Source: Methylomonas paludis (GTDB lineage: Bacteria > Pseudomonadota > Gammaproteobacteria > Methylococcales > Methylomonadaceae). Taken from it: DNA of 64,000 nt. The position numbers and the translations under genes were made by a program. The stretch spans positions 310,001-374,000 of the forward strand of contig NZ_CP073754.1 in the NCBI RefSeq assembly GCF_018734325.1, read 5' to 3'. Positions 1 to 8,573 of this stretch are shown here, piece by piece (positions within the stretch are counted from its first letter, which is position 1; every line of letters starts with the position of its first letter). The notes below the pieces were generated by a model. That model saw nothing but the letters and a program-made list of their open reading frames with translations. It had not been told where the DNA came from and searched no databases.

Positions 1-1
1 A

Positions 2-247
2 GACCCGTTCTATCTGTTGCCGATTGTGTATGGCATCACCATGAAAATTCAGCAAAGTCTGAATCCGGCCCCTATTGATCCGCTGCAAGCCAAAGTCATG
101 AAAATGTTCCCTATCATTTTCACCGTGTTCTTCCTGTTTTTCCCCTCAGGATTGGTACTGTACTGGATTTGCAACAACAGTCTGTCCATCATCCAGCAGT
201 GGTACATCACCAAACACATCCTGGAAGCAGACAACCACGCTCATTAA
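2..247 (+). CDS. yidC: YidC membrane insertase, C-terminal fragment
   Basis: The reading frame is open from the window edge and encodes about 81 residues of the C-terminal end of YidC, the inner-membrane insertase that works with or without SecYEG. Visible family features are the segment [14 protein letters not shown], the hydrophobic stretch [18 protein letters not shown] and the closing [12 protein letters not shown]. The 5' end lies outside the window. It is followed three bases later by mnmE, the usual gammaproteobacterial order. Confidence 0.95.
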   Translation, partial: DPFYLLPIVYGITMKIQQSLNPAPIDPLQAKVMKMFPIIFTVFFLFFPSGLVLYWICNNSLSIIQQWYITKHILEADNHAH

Positions 248-250
248 GCC

Positions 251-1591
251 ATGCTCACTAGTGGCGACACCATAGCCGCTATCGCCACACCGCCGGGTAA
301 CGGCGGTGTCGGCATCATCCGTATCTCAGGCCCGGCAGCCGGGCCTATTGCCAAACAACTTAGCCGTAAAATCCCAAAACCCCGCTACGCCTATTTTGTG
401 CAGTTTCTGGAGGCAGACGGCAGCAGTCTTGATAGCGGCTTAATGCTTTACTTTCCCGGCCCCGCCTCATTTACCGGCGAAGACAGCCTGGAATTGCACG
501 GCCACGGCGGCAGAGTCGTGTTAGACATGCTGTTACGCCGGGTTTTGGCCTTGGGAGCACGTCTGGCCCAACCCGGCGAATTCAGCCAGCGCGCCTTTCT
601 TAACAACAAACTGGATTTAGCCCAGGCCGAAGCCATAGCCGATCTAATCAGCAGCAGCACCGAGCAAGCGGTACGCTCCGCACAACGCTCCATGCAGGGC
701 GAATTTTCCGCAAAAATTAACGAACTGGTCGATGAATTAATCGAACTGCGCGTGTATATCGAAGCCGCCATCGACTTTGTTGATGAAGAAATCGACTTTC
801 TTCACGATGGTCTCGTCGCCGCCAAAATAGCCGGTCTGCATCAAAGAGTGCTGGCCATTTACGCCACCGCCCGGCAAGGCCGCTTACTGCACGACGGCAT
901 GAATGTGGTGCTGGCCGGTGAGCCCAATGCAGGCAAATCCAGTCTGCTCAACGCCTTGGCCGGCCACGAAGCCGCCATTGTCACCGATATTGCCGGCACC
1001 ACCCGTGATGTACTGCGCGAACGCATCCAACTGGATGGCATGCCGCTCCACATCATTGACACCGCCGGACTGCGCGAAAGCGAAAACCCGGTCGAACAGG
1101 AAGGCATCCGCCGCGCCCATCAAGAAATCCGTAAAGCCGATCAGGTGCTGGTGCTGATAGACAGCACCCGACCGGAAACCGCCGCCATACTCGACAGCAT
1201 TCCAGCCGATATCCATCTCACCAAAATCTTCAACAAAATCGATTTGCTGGGCGAAACCGCCAGAATCAGCCAAACACCCCAGGGTTGGGAAATCTACCTG
1301 TCCGTCAAAACCGGCATCGGCATGGATTTATTAAAACAGCATCTCAAACACAGCGCGGGTTATACCGAAACCAGCGACAGCGTATTCACCGCCCGCCGCC
1401 GCCATATTCAGGCGCTTGATCAGGCCGCCGCCGTCCTGCAAAGCGCCGCTGCCCAACTGGACAGCCACGCCCCGGAACTGGTCGCCGAAGATCTCCGTCA
1501 GGCCCAGCTCAGTCTCGCCGAAATCACCGGTGAATTCAGCGCCGATGACCTGTTAGGTGAGATTTTTGGCAGTTTTTGTATCGGAAAGTAA
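251..1591 (+). CDS. mnmE: tRNA uridine-5-carboxymethylaminomethyl modification GTPase MnmE
   Basis: This 446-residue protein matches full-length MnmE (TrmE/ThdF), the GTPase that with MnmG installs cmnm5U34 on tRNAs. The N-terminal folate-binding region contains [22 protein letters not shown]. The inserted G domain has a P-loop ([12 protein letters not shown], near residue 223), the G2/G3 region IAGTTRD and DTAGLRE, and NKID. The C-terminus ends in the family signature FCIGK, whose cysteine and following residues are conserved. An integrative element is inserted in these last codons, but the element supplies a synonymous tail, so the gene is intact. It follows yidC with a three-base gap. Confidence 0.97.
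   Translation: MLTSGDTIAAIATPPGNGGVGIIRISGPAAGPIAKQLSRKIPKPRYAYFVQFLEADGSSLDSGLMLYFPGPASFTGEDSLELHGHGGRVVLDMLLRRVLALGARLAQPGEFSQRAFLNNKLDLAQAEAIADLISSSTEQAVRSAQRSMQGEFSAKINELVDELIELRVYIEAAIDFVDEEIDFLHDGLVAAKIAGLHQRVLAIYATARQGRLLHDGMNVVLAGEPNAGKSSLLNALAGHEAAIVTDIAGTTRDVLRERIQLDGMPLHIIDTAGLRESENPVEQEGIRRAHQEIRKADQVLVLIDSTRPETAAILDSIPADIHLTKIFNKIDLLGETARISQTPQGWEIYLSVKTGIGMDLLKQHLKHSAGYTETSDSVFTARRRHIQALDQAAAVLQSAAAQLDSHAPELVAEDLRQAQLSLAEITGEFSADDLLGEIFGSFCIGK
1574..1591 (+). other. Left attachment site (attL) within mnmE tail
   Basis: The last six codons of mnmE (F-C-I-G-K-stop) form this site. It differs from the right copy at three bases, all third codon positions. The longest exact core shared by the copies is TGTATCGG (1577-1584), so strand exchange most likely happened there. 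Which codon variants belonged to the original host is inferred: bases left of the crossover here, and right of the crossover at the distal copy. Confidence 0.85.
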
Positions 1592-1638
1592 AGTGGTAAA
1601 ACAAGGGAAAGAAACCGGCAATCAAAGGCAAATAATAC

Positions 1639-1668
1639 AAAGGGTTAAAGAAATTTAACCCTTTTTGT
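1639..1668 (+). terminator. Rho-independent terminator downstream of mnmE
   Basis: A perfect 11-bp stem, AAAGGGTTAAA paired with TTTAACCCTTT across a four-base loop, is followed by a T-rich run. It lies inside the element just past attL, so it would end yidC-mnmE transcription and shield the integrase region. Confidence 0.8.
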
Positions 1669-1699
1669 TTTCTGATTTTTGACTTTACTTTACCATTTT

Positions 1700-1749
1700 T
1701 TACCCCTATATTACCCCTTAAGCATTTCAAGGGGTAAAAAGGGGTAAAA
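1700..1749. repeat. TTACCCCT repeats, probable integrase arm-type sites
   Basis: Two direct copies of TTACCCCT start at 1700 and 1711 (11-bp period). Two inverted copies (AGGGGTAA) follow at about 1730 and 1740, right up to the integrase start. A pair with the same 11-bp period sits near the other end at 12136-12154. Placement at both ends next to the core sites fits arm-type binding by the integrase N-terminal domain. The repeats also overlap the integrase promoter region, so binding could autoregulate the gene; that is inference. Confidence 0.6.
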
Positions 1750-1752
1750 TTC

Positions 1753-2886
1753 GTGAAAGTGACCATCGAAAAACGCATCAACTCCGAGGGCGACAAGCAA
1801 AGCATTCGGCTTGTGTACTGGTACGGTAGCCACCTTAAAGATGGTAAGCTGGTACACGATAGAAAGCGTGAACAATTAGACCAATTTTTATACGTCAACC
1901 CTAAAAGCAAGGTTGAAAAGCTGCACAATAAAGAAACCTTGCAACTGGTCGAAGCTATCAAAGCTAAGAGGATTACAGAGGCGGCCAGTGGTCAGTATGG
2001 TTTTACCAATGAAACCAAGTTAAAAGCTAGTTTTTTTAGTTTTTATAATCAGATTATGGAAACCAAAAAAACCAATGAAAGCAGTAGCAATTACAGCGTG
2101 TGGCAGTGTTGCCTTATTCAATTAAAGCGTCATCACCCAGATGAAAGCCTCACGTTTGAACAAGTCACTCCGGAATGGTTGGAAGGGGTGCGGAAGTTCT
2201 TTGATACTCAAGCCAAAACCAAAAGCGGTAATCTGATTAGCAAAGGCAGCGCTTCATCTTATTTCAATAAGGTTAGGGCTGTTATCAATGCGGCCTATGC
2301 AAAAGGCATGATTACCCGTAACCCATTGGCGCAAGTTAAAGGTATTAAGGCCGAACAGGCAGAACGGGTCTACCTGACTATTGAAGAGGTGCGGAACCTG
2401 GTTAAAACTGATTGTCGGTATGATGTGCTGAAACGGGCCTTTCTATTTTCCTGCCTGACCGGTTTACGCTGGAGCGATATAAATAAACTGGAATGGGATG
2501 AAGTTAGCCAATTTGATGGGGTGTACCGGATAACCTTTAATCATAAAAAAACCAGGAACTTGCAATATTTAGATATTACTCAGCAGGCTTACAATTTACT
2601 GGGCGAACCGGAAAAGGAAGGCCGGGCTTTTCAGGGCTTGAAATATTCTGACTACATGAATGTTGAATTATTACGTTGGGCTATGGCGGCAGGGATAAGC
2701 AAACACGTTACCTTTCACACCGGACGGCATACGTTCGCGGTAAGCCTGCTTAGTAATGGCGTGGATATTTACACTGTATCTAAATTGTTGGGGCATAGTG
2801 AGGTAAAAACTACGCAAATCTACGCGGATATTATCGACAGCGTTAGAAAAGAAGCTATGCATCGGATACCGGACATAGGCTTATAA
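1753..2886 (+). CDS. int: Tyrosine recombinase/integrase of the mnmE element
   Basis: This 377-residue site-specific recombinase presumably integrates and excises the element at the mnmE tail. The catalytic set is complete: R239 in TGLRW, K265 or K266, H322 and R325 in HTGRH, H348 in GHS, and nucleophile Y357 in QIYADI. Residues 1-85 look like an arm-binding domain, with [16 protein letters not shown] followed by GQYGF. That style is most familiar to me from Bacteroidetes-type integrases rather than P4 integrases. A core-binding SAM-like domain spans roughly 90-195. Translation probably begins at GTG; the next upstream bases are the AGGGGTAA repeats. It is transcribed away from attL. Confidence 0.93.
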   Translation: MKVTIEKRINSEGDKQSIRLVYWYGSHLKDGKLVHDRKREQLDQFLYVNPKSKVEKLHNKETLQLVEAIKAKRITEAASGQYGFTNETKLKASFFSFYNQIMETKKTNESSSNYSVWQCCLIQLKRHHPDESLTFEQVTPEWLEGVRKFFDTQAKTKSGNLISKGSASSYFNKVRAVINAAYAKGMITRNPLAQVKGIKAEQAERVYLTIEEVRNLVKTDCRYDVLKRAFLFSCLTGLRWSDINKLEWDEVSQFDGVYRITFNHKKTRNLQYLDITQQAYNLLGEPEKEGRAFQGLKYSDYMNVELLRWAMAAGISKHVTFHTGRHTFAVSLLSNGVDIYTVSKLLGHSEVKTTQIYADIIDSVRKEAMHRIPDIGL

Positions 2887-2894
2887 ATCAGTTT

Positions 2895-2951
2895 AACCAA
2901 GTCTAGCCCGACGGGGTGAAAGCCGGATACCTTCAGCCGGCTGGCTTGGTT
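2895..2951 (+). terminator. Large hairpin downstream of integrase
   Basis: AACCAAG (2895-2901) pairs with CTTGGTT (2945-2951), and AGCCGG (2921-2926) pairs with CCGGCT (2937-2942) inside it. The outer stem is followed by a short T-rich stretch. It could be a terminator for the integrase gene or another structured element; the T-run is weak. Confidence 0.4.
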
Positions 2952-2987
2952 TCTATTTTGAGGGCTGGCACTTTGAAGGGGTGTTGA

Positions 2988-3599
2988 ATGGCAATTAATC
3001 CTATTTGGAAAAATCGGGAGACTTATACCTATCTTGAGTTAACATATTTAGCTTGCGATTTAGAGCCAGAAAACAAAAATCATGCTTGCACGAATTCTAC
3101 GCATTTATTAAATAGAATGTATTCGGATATACTTAATTTTTTAAATAAAAAAAAGCTTGAAAAAGAAAATCCGTTTCCTTATACACCAAACTTTAGAATA
3201 TATGAGGCTGATGATAGTTTTAACAGATATAAGGAAAAGCTCGATTATTCTGTTAATAAGGAATATGCGATAGAAATAATTGACGCCTTGGGAGTTAAGA
3301 ATTTTTTGAGGGATAATTTAGATATACCAATACATAATAATAGGGTTGTTACGCCATCATATCTTGATACAAGTCACCCTATGCATAGTAAAGAATTGAA
3401 GATCGCTATTGATGCATGGGAGGCTGTTTTAAAGTGCAATCCAGATAGACCAAACCAAGGTAGTAGAAAAAAGTTAATTGAACGATGGTTAGAAGATTCT
3501 TATCCTAAATCATTAGACATATTATCAGATGAAGCGAAAAACCGTATTGCTACTATGCTGAATCCAGATAAAGCCGGCGGCGCACCTTCCACACCTTAA
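2988..3599 (+). CDS. Conserved hypothetical protein of mobile elements
   Basis: This is a 203-residue soluble protein of unknown function, encoded by DNA clearly more AT-rich than its neighbours. The N-terminal two thirds show no motif I recognise. The C-terminal third resembles the ending of many element-borne hypothetical proteins: SKELKIAIDAWEAVL, a stretch of basic helix, then SDEAKNRIATMLNPDK and a closing GGAPST-type tail. AAGGGG lies just ahead of the ATG as a plausible ribosome binding site. It sits alone between integrase and the HTH gene; the base composition suggests a separate acquisition. Function is not assigned. Confidence 0.75.
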   Translation: MAINPIWKNRETYTYLELTYLACDLEPENKNHACTNSTHLLNRMYSDILNFLNKKKLEKENPFPYTPNFRIYEADDSFNRYKEKLDYSVNKEYAIEIIDALGVKNFLRDNLDIPIHNNRVVTPSYLDTSHPMHSKELKIAIDAWEAVLKCNPDRPNQGSRKKLIERWLEDSYPKSLDILSDEAKNRIATMLNPDKAGGAPSTP

Positions 3600-3788
3600 A
3601 AAATTAACATAGCTATCAAAAATAACATAACCACCTGCTAACTATTTGAAATTAATTGTTTATTTATAACCTAACCACCTCCCAACAACCCCATCCCCTG
3701 GAACAGTTACACCTACACAAATCAGTTTTATGTGATTAATATTCCTGCCAGCTTTAACAACCGCTAACAATAGCAAGGTAGTAAAAAA

Positions 3789-4091
3789 ATGGCAGAAATA
3801 AAGAAACCTATTACGCTTGATGACATATTAAGCCGTCTGGATGTACTTATAACGGCTGTTCTCAGCAATAAAAATGCTTTAAATATTGATGAAGCAGCAG
3901 CCTTTACAGGGTTGGCTGTTAGTTATCTTTACAAGCTAACTTCTACCCAAGAAATCCCCCACTATAAACCACGCGGCAAGATGTTGTATTTTGATCGGGC
4001 TGAGTTGGAAAGATGGTTGCTTCAGCGTCGTATTAAATCAATCGATGAAATCAATAAGGAAGCGGCTAATCATGTCGCGGGCGGTGTGTAA
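3789..4091 (+). CDS. AlpA/excisionase-type helix-turn-helix protein
   Basis: This 100-residue protein has a MerR-like winged HTH of the HTH_17/excisionase class at about residues 36-78: ALNIDEAAAFTGLAVSYLYKL, then IPHYKPRGKMLYFDRAELERWL. The NIDEAA..TG and YFDRAELERWL halves are the family hallmarks. In integrative elements such proteins act as excisionases or as activators of integrase or replication genes. Its stop overlaps the next ATG by one base, so it heads a translationally coupled series running to the helicase gene. The upstream 190 bp contain two near-copies of TAACCACCT that could be its operators. Confidence 0.85.
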   Translation: MAEIKKPITLDDILSRLDVLITAVLSNKNALNIDEAAAFTGLAVSYLYKLTSTQEIPHYKPRGKMLYFDRAELERWLLQRRIKSIDEINKEAANHVAGGV

Positions 4092-4417
4092 TGAGAATTA
4101 CATCTGCACGTGAAGGTTGGTACGCCTTAAAAGTTAGCCAGAAAGAGCTTGATAGTTTTAAGAGGTCGGACATTATGACTTTGAAAAAATATCACATAGT
4201 CGGTTGGCAAGTCCACGAAACTGAGATTAAGCCAATTACCCCTATTGGCGTTTTTGAAAGCAGCTATGTTTGTATTGCGCCGAATGGTCGGGTGTATTCT
4301 TCTAAAACTGTTTTTAGTAACTTGGCGTGTTGGTGGAATTATGTTTTGACTGATCGCAAGGTACGCTTAAAAAGGATGGATATAAAGCTGTTACACGATA
4401 TTAGCAGGGGTGTGTAA
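4091..4417 (+). CDS. Hypothetical protein in replication operon
   Basis: This 108-residue basic protein has no motif I recognise and no signal or membrane segment. The start overlaps the preceding HTH gene stop by one base, and its own stop overlaps the next start by one base, so it is very likely expressed as part of the operon. Its middle, AAWNGR-like VCIAPNGRVYSSKTVF, suggests a small beta-rich fold. Position between the HTH protein and the primase suggests a role in element replication or its control; that is inference from context only. Confidence 0.65.
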   Translation: MRITSAREGWYALKVSQKELDSFKRSDIMTLKKYHIVGWQVHETEIKPITPIGVFESSYVCIAPNGRVYSSKTVFSNLACWWNYVLTDRKVRLKRMDIKLLHDISRGV

Positions 4418-5022
4418 TGCGGCGCAAAATTACAAGTTCGGCACAACGTGAATTATTAGCTAAATTCCTTGATGGTGGATGGTTAGAAATTGATGATTTA
4501 TTAATTGATGAACTCGTTACTAACGGCTGGCGATTTAAATATAAATCTATTCATAACTACAAGCCTGGGAATTTTCGGAAGTTAAGCAGCAATTCATTAA
4601 TAGCTCGCCGAAAATTGAAAGAGTTTGATCTGTTAACGGCGTTATCTGCAAAAATTAGTAAGGTTAATCAAATAATTGGTTGTATCAGTGTAAACGAATA
4701 TGGTCGCGAGCAATGGGAGTCATTGTTACCAATTATTAATGGTGTTTTGGTCAATATTATGAGTCTTCGCAATTGGCCGCATAGCAAAGAACAGGAAGTC
4801 ATTAACCAATTTGCAGACGACCTTATTATTAGGGTTGATAGCATCAGGGCTTCTTGTTTTGTTAACCAACATAAGCAGATCATGGGGCGGTTTGGAACAT
4901 TGAATCAATTAGAAATTGATGATTGGGATGTTTTGTTACCAATTATTCAAGACATCCAGTCTGATATTAATAAGTTTTTATCGCCTGATACCTTGAAAAA
5001 TCTTAGTAGGGGTGAATTATGA
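4417..5022 (+). CDS. Hypothetical protein in replication operon
   Basis: This 201-residue protein is unrecognised. The sequence looks mostly helical, with two similarly built halves: a YGREQWESLLPIINGVL segment near 96 and a LEIDDWDVLLPIIQDIQ segment near 166. This suggests an internal duplication. No transmembrane segment or signal is seen. It overlaps both neighbours by one to four bases, so it is coupled to the primase-like gene downstream. No function is assigned. Confidence 0.65.
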   Translation: MRRKITSSAQRELLAKFLDGGWLEIDDLLIDELVTNGWRFKYKSIHNYKPGNFRKLSSNSLIARRKLKEFDLLTALSAKISKVNQIIGCISVNEYGREQWESLLPIINGVLVNIMSLRNWPHSKEQEVINQFADDLIIRVDSIRASCFVNQHKQIMGRFGTLNQLEIDDWDVLLPIIQDIQSDINKFLSPDTLKNLSRGEL

Positions 5023-5954
5023 CCCGGCAAAGCATTGATGACGCTTGCCGGGTGGCCTGCCTGGCCATTGGCGTTGAATATAAGGCTGTGCCTAGTGATG
5101 GCCGTTTTCATGTGGCTGATTTGGTGGACGATCACCGGGGCCGTAACGATGGCCGGATTAAGGTTTTTCCTGATCGGCAAGGCGGTATCGTTTGGAATCA
5201 CAAAAGCGGCCAGAAACAGAGCTTTTTCGTTAATAACACAATTGATAAATCTACCCCGGTACAAGCCGCCGAGCGGGCGCGTATTAAAGCGGAACAGCGC
5301 CGGCGGACGGCGGAACAGTTAGAGCAGTTGGAAAAGGCTAGTCGGCGGGCGCAAGCCATCTGGTCGGCGGCTGCTCCCGCGCCAGTTGATCATCCTTACC
5401 TGGCGCGTAAGCAAGTTAAGCCTTATGGTTTGCGGTTGGGCTGCTGGAAGCGGGTGATTAAAACCGATGACGGCAGGCATAACACGTTATTAATTGAGGG
5501 TTGTTTGTTGGTACCGATGTTTTGCGAAACAGGTACGCTGAGTAGTTTGCAGGCGATTTTTCCGGATAAGCACCCGGTTTTAGATCGTGATAAAGACTTT
5601 TTGCCTAGTGGAGGTCTAGCTGGCTTGTTTTGGTGGCTGGGGGCAAAAACTGACAAGGTGCTGATTTGTGAAGGCTACGCTACCGGGGCCACTTTGCATG
5701 AAGAAAGCGGTTATCGGGTTTACCTGGCGTTTACGGCCAATAACCTGATGGCCGTGGGGCGGATTGTGCGGGCTAAGTTACCGGCGGCTGAGATTGTGTT
5801 TTGTGCTGATAATGATCAATCAGCCGGTAATCCTGGCCTGACCAAAGCCACCGAAGCGGCGGCTGACGTTGGCGGCAGTGTGGCCGTTCCCCCGATTGTG
5901 GGGGATTTTAACGACTATGCGCTGTATTTACGCGAGGTGGGCCATGTCGGATAA
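5019..5954 (+). CDS. Toprim domain primase-like protein
   Basis: This 311-residue protein probably primes element DNA replication. The N-terminal 70 residues resemble the small zinc-less front of plasmid and phage primases. A charged coiled region (about 82-112) follows, then the DHPYLARKQV segment (about 124-133) typical of phage-type primase/helicase proteins. The Toprim fold covers about 210-295, with the catalytic glutamate in ICEGYATGAT (E218) and the acidic pair in CADND (D264, D266). It overlaps the preceding gene by four bases (ATGA) and the next by eleven, indicating coupled expression with the DUF927 ATPase. Confidence 0.85.
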   Translation: MTRQSIDDACRVACLAIGVEYKAVPSDGRFHVADLVDDHRGRNDGRIKVFPDRQGGIVWNHKSGQKQSFFVNNTIDKSTPVQAAERARIKAEQRRRTAEQLEQLEKASRRAQAIWSAAAPAPVDHPYLARKQVKPYGLRLGCWKRVIKTDDGRHNTLLIEGCLLVPMFCETGTLSSLQAIFPDKHPVLDRDKDFLPSGGLAGLFWWLGAKTDKVLICEGYATGATLHEESGYRVYLAFTANNLMAVGRIVRAKLPAAEIVFCADNDQSAGNPGLTKATEAAADVGGSVAVPPIVGDFNDYALYLREVGHVG

Positions 5955-7923
5955 GGACACTAAGCCTGTATTGAAATTGATTGATTCCGCCAATAAACCA
6001 CCGACCAAAAAAGCCGGTAATGTTGGAGGTGGTAGTGGCCAGGGGGGCGGGAAAAGCAAGAATGAAGGGCGACAATTTGGCAATTATCAAATCATTGATA
6101 ATTGTTTTTATCATTTGAAATCAAAGAATGATGGCGGTTTTGAAAAAATTAAACTTTGTGATTTTTCATGTAAAGTGATTGAAGAAAGACTGACTGATGA
6201 TGGTTTAAGTGAAGAAAGCATCTTGATTATTGAGGGGGTGCGTGAAAATGGTCAACTGTTAAGACGCGTTGAAGTATCGACTAAAAGCTTCTCTTCCAGG
6301 CAAACCACCTGGATTACGGACGCCTGGGGAATGAAGGCACTGGTATTGGCGGGTTCTCAAAAAATGGACAATATCAGGGTATGTATTCAAATGTATTCTA
6401 GGCTTGATGGTGATATTCCAGTAACCACCGTTTATAAGCACGGCGGCTGGAAAGAAATAGACGAACACTGGCTGTATTTGACTGGTACGGGGGCTATATC
6501 CGCCACCGGTCTGACGGATGGCTTTACCGTTGATCTTGGCCGGGGCCAGATGGGCAATTACCAGTTACCCGCGCCTTTGGCTGGTGATGGACTTAAACAA
6601 GCAGTGAATAATGCCTTAATGTTGTTGAAAGTCTGCCCGACAAAACCACATATAGGCGCGGCATTGCTGGCCGCTGCGGTTCGTGCCCCGTTGGGTGAAT
6701 GCCACCCCACTGCTTTTGCTATCTGGCTGCATGGTTTAACCGGTTCGCGCAAATCGGCGCTGGCCGCCATTGTCCAAGCCTTTTTTGGCAATTTTGATGC
6801 TAACCGGGGTTTTCCCGGTAACTGGTCGGATTCCGTCAACGATTGTGAAATGAAAGCTCATCAAGCCAAAGATGGCGTTTTTACGGTAGACGATTTTAAG
6901 CCCAGTGTCAGCCAAGCCGAAGCGGCCAAACTGCACGCTATGGCGGAACGGTTGATTAGAAACACTGGCAATCAGGCCGGGCGTGGGCGGCGGGATTCTA
7001 ATATGCAGGCCAAGGCCGCGCCTTTTAATCGTTCTATGATGCTGATTACAGCGGAAGACTTACCGCGTGGTCAATCCTTGCTTGGCCGCTTGCTGATTCT
7101 TGAATTAAACCGAATGGATGTTGATAACGCGGTTTTATCCGAATTACAGCGGGCTGCAGCGTTAGAACAATTTACAGGTCTAATGTCTGCCTATCTGCAA
7201 TGGTTAGCGCCGCGCCTGGATGATCTAAAGCGCAGTTTCCCGGAAATGATACAGCAGTTACGCAGCCTGGCTATTCGTGAAGGCTTTGCTGCCAGTCACC
7301 CACGCGCCCCTGAAATTTATGCCAACCTGATGGCCGGGATTGATACTTTTCTGGAGTTCTTAACGGATGTTGAAGCGGTAACATCAGTGCAAAGCAATAG
7401 CCTGTTACTGGCGATTGAAACCAGCTTAAAACAGGCCTTTACCGAGCAAACAGAGTACCAGACCGAACAAGACGAAACCGAGCGATTCTTAAAGCTATTA
7501 CAGGCCGCGTTAAGTAGTGGTGAGGCCCATATAGCCGATAGATTAAACCAAGGGCCACCGAATGAGCGGCCATTTTCATGGGGTTGGCGTGATGCGGGTA
7601 CCGATGTTACAGGGGATAAAATACTCAGCCCTAAAGGTGATTTGATTGGGTGGTATTCTGAAATCAGTTCAGCCGGGCCAGCTGAAGTCTGGCTACAACC
7701 GGAATGCGTTTTTAAGGTCGTGCAACAGTTCGCCAGAGGTCAAGGTGAAACCTTTCTAATAAGTCAGCCTAGCTTATGGCGGCGGATGCAGGAAAAAGGC
7801 TTGATATTGAAAACTGAACCGGATACCAAGTCTAAAAAACCGCGTACAGCCGTTAAGCGCACAGTTGCCGGGCGTTCTGTTCGTGTGATGGTGCTGTCTG
7901 CTGAATTAATTGAGTCTGGTTAA
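5944..7923 (+). CDS. DUF927 domain helicase-like ATPase
   Basis: This 659-residue protein is most likely the replicative helicase of the element. After a low-complexity Gly/Lys-rich N-terminus (about 20-45), the DUF927 region contains a Walker A motif, HGLTGSRKSALA (G264 to S271). A Walker B-like VFTVDDF follows with D316 and D317. I chose the ATG at 5944 rather than the in-frame ATG at 5869, because the latter overlaps the primase-like gene by 86 bases and its extra residues look untypical. Primase plus DUF927 ATPase is a recurrent pair in integrative elements and satellites. An origin-like repeat region follows directly downstream. Confidence 0.85.
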   Translation: MSDKDTKPVLKLIDSANKPPTKKAGNVGGGSGQGGGKSKNEGRQFGNYQIIDNCFYHLKSKNDGGFEKIKLCDFSCKVIEERLTDDGLSEESILIIEGVRENGQLLRRVEVSTKSFSSRQTTWITDAWGMKALVLAGSQKMDNIRVCIQMYSRLDGDIPVTTVYKHGGWKEIDEHWLYLTGTGAISATGLTDGFTVDLGRGQMGNYQLPAPLAGDGLKQAVNNALMLLKVCPTKPHIGAALLAAAVRAPLGECHPTAFAIWLHGLTGSRKSALAAIVQAFFGNFDANRGFPGNWSDSVNDCEMKAHQAKDGVFTVDDFKPSVSQAEAAKLHAMAERLIRNTGNQAGRGRRDSNMQAKAAPFNRSMMLITAEDLPRGQSLLGRLLILELNRMDVDNAVLSELQRAAALEQFTGLMSAYLQWLAPRLDDLKRSFPEMIQQLRSLAIREGFAASHPRAPEIYANLMAGIDTFLEFLTDVEAVTSVQSNSLLLAIETSLKQAFTEQTEYQTEQDETERFLKLLQAALSSGEAHIADRLNQGPPNERPFSWGWRDAGTDVTGDKILSPKGDLIGWYSEISSAGPAEVWLQPECVFKVVQQFARGQGETFLISQPSLWRRMQEKGLILKTEPDTKSKKPRTAVKRTVAGRSVRVMVLSAELIESG

Positions 7924-8039
7924 TCCCCGCACCCCCCGAAATTTACGCCATAGGATAGCTGTCAGCCGCTTTGAAGGCCGGTTTTTTGTGAGTTTAACCG
8001 CTCAATGCTGAAAAACAGTTATAGGGTATATATAAATTT

Positions 8040-8291
8040 TTGGGGAATTTGGGGAAATACTACTTAAGCCTATAGATACCAAGGCTTACAGCCTCCCCAA
8101 AAGTTTTTTATAGTTGGGGAAATCCCCAAAAATTTAGGGGAGGCAGTCAAAAGGCCAGTATTCAAGAATTAGGCGGATTTTTGCCGTCTCCCCTAAAAAT
8201 AGCCTATTTTATTTGGGGAGCTCCCCAAGTGTTGGGGAGGCTGTAGGCCGTGTCATTACTGGCCTAGCGGCCTATCTCCCCAACTCCCCAA
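8040..8291. repeat. TTGGGGA iteron cluster, putative replication origin
   Basis: Ten exact copies of the heptamer TTGGGGA lie in 252 bp. Five are direct (8040, 8049, 8114, 8213, 8232) and five inverted (8094, 8123, 8222, 8277, 8285), with a few TAGGGGA variants. Two pairs form 16-bp palindromes: TTGGGGAAATCCCCAA at 8114 (interrupted by two bases) and the perfect TTGGGGAGCTCCCCAA at 8213. A larger inverted repeat joins 8083-8100 to 8232-8249 with 17 of 18 bases matching. AT-rich stretches flank the cluster at about 8028-8040 and 8311-8325. Position behind primase and helicase genes supports an origin; no function is shown. Confidence 0.65.
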
Positions 8292-8573
8292 GTTTTCACA
8301 CATGGGGGGGTATAAATATTTTATAAGGTAGCGTTCTCAAGATGGCCGGTCATGGGCAAAATTAATGAAATGGGAAAACCCATTTTTGTGAATGGATGGG
8401 CGCTGGATGCCTGGCCGGTGTTTTGGTTTTGTTTTGGCCTTGCCGGACACCCGACAAAACATGACAAATCATGACATTTTGAAAATTTTTTCAATAGGTT
8501 ATGCATAAATTGTCGGGTTTTGAGTATAAAAGCACTGGTTTAGGCGTTACCAATCGGGCTTTGCCCGCTACTC

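Noticed and set aside
251-1591. mnmE as a gene broken by the element
   Set aside because: The terminal FCIGK-stop is present at the left border, so the protein is full length; only the DNA beyond the core is foreign.
1536-1961. Reverse-strand ORF across the mnmE end and integrase start
   Set aside because: It is antisense to two well-supported genes, spans an attachment site and a terminator, and has no family likeness.
5869-5943. Extended start of the DUF927 protein
   Set aside because: The 25 extra residues overlap the primase-like gene by 86 bases and look out of frame with real coding; ATG 5944 is the better start.
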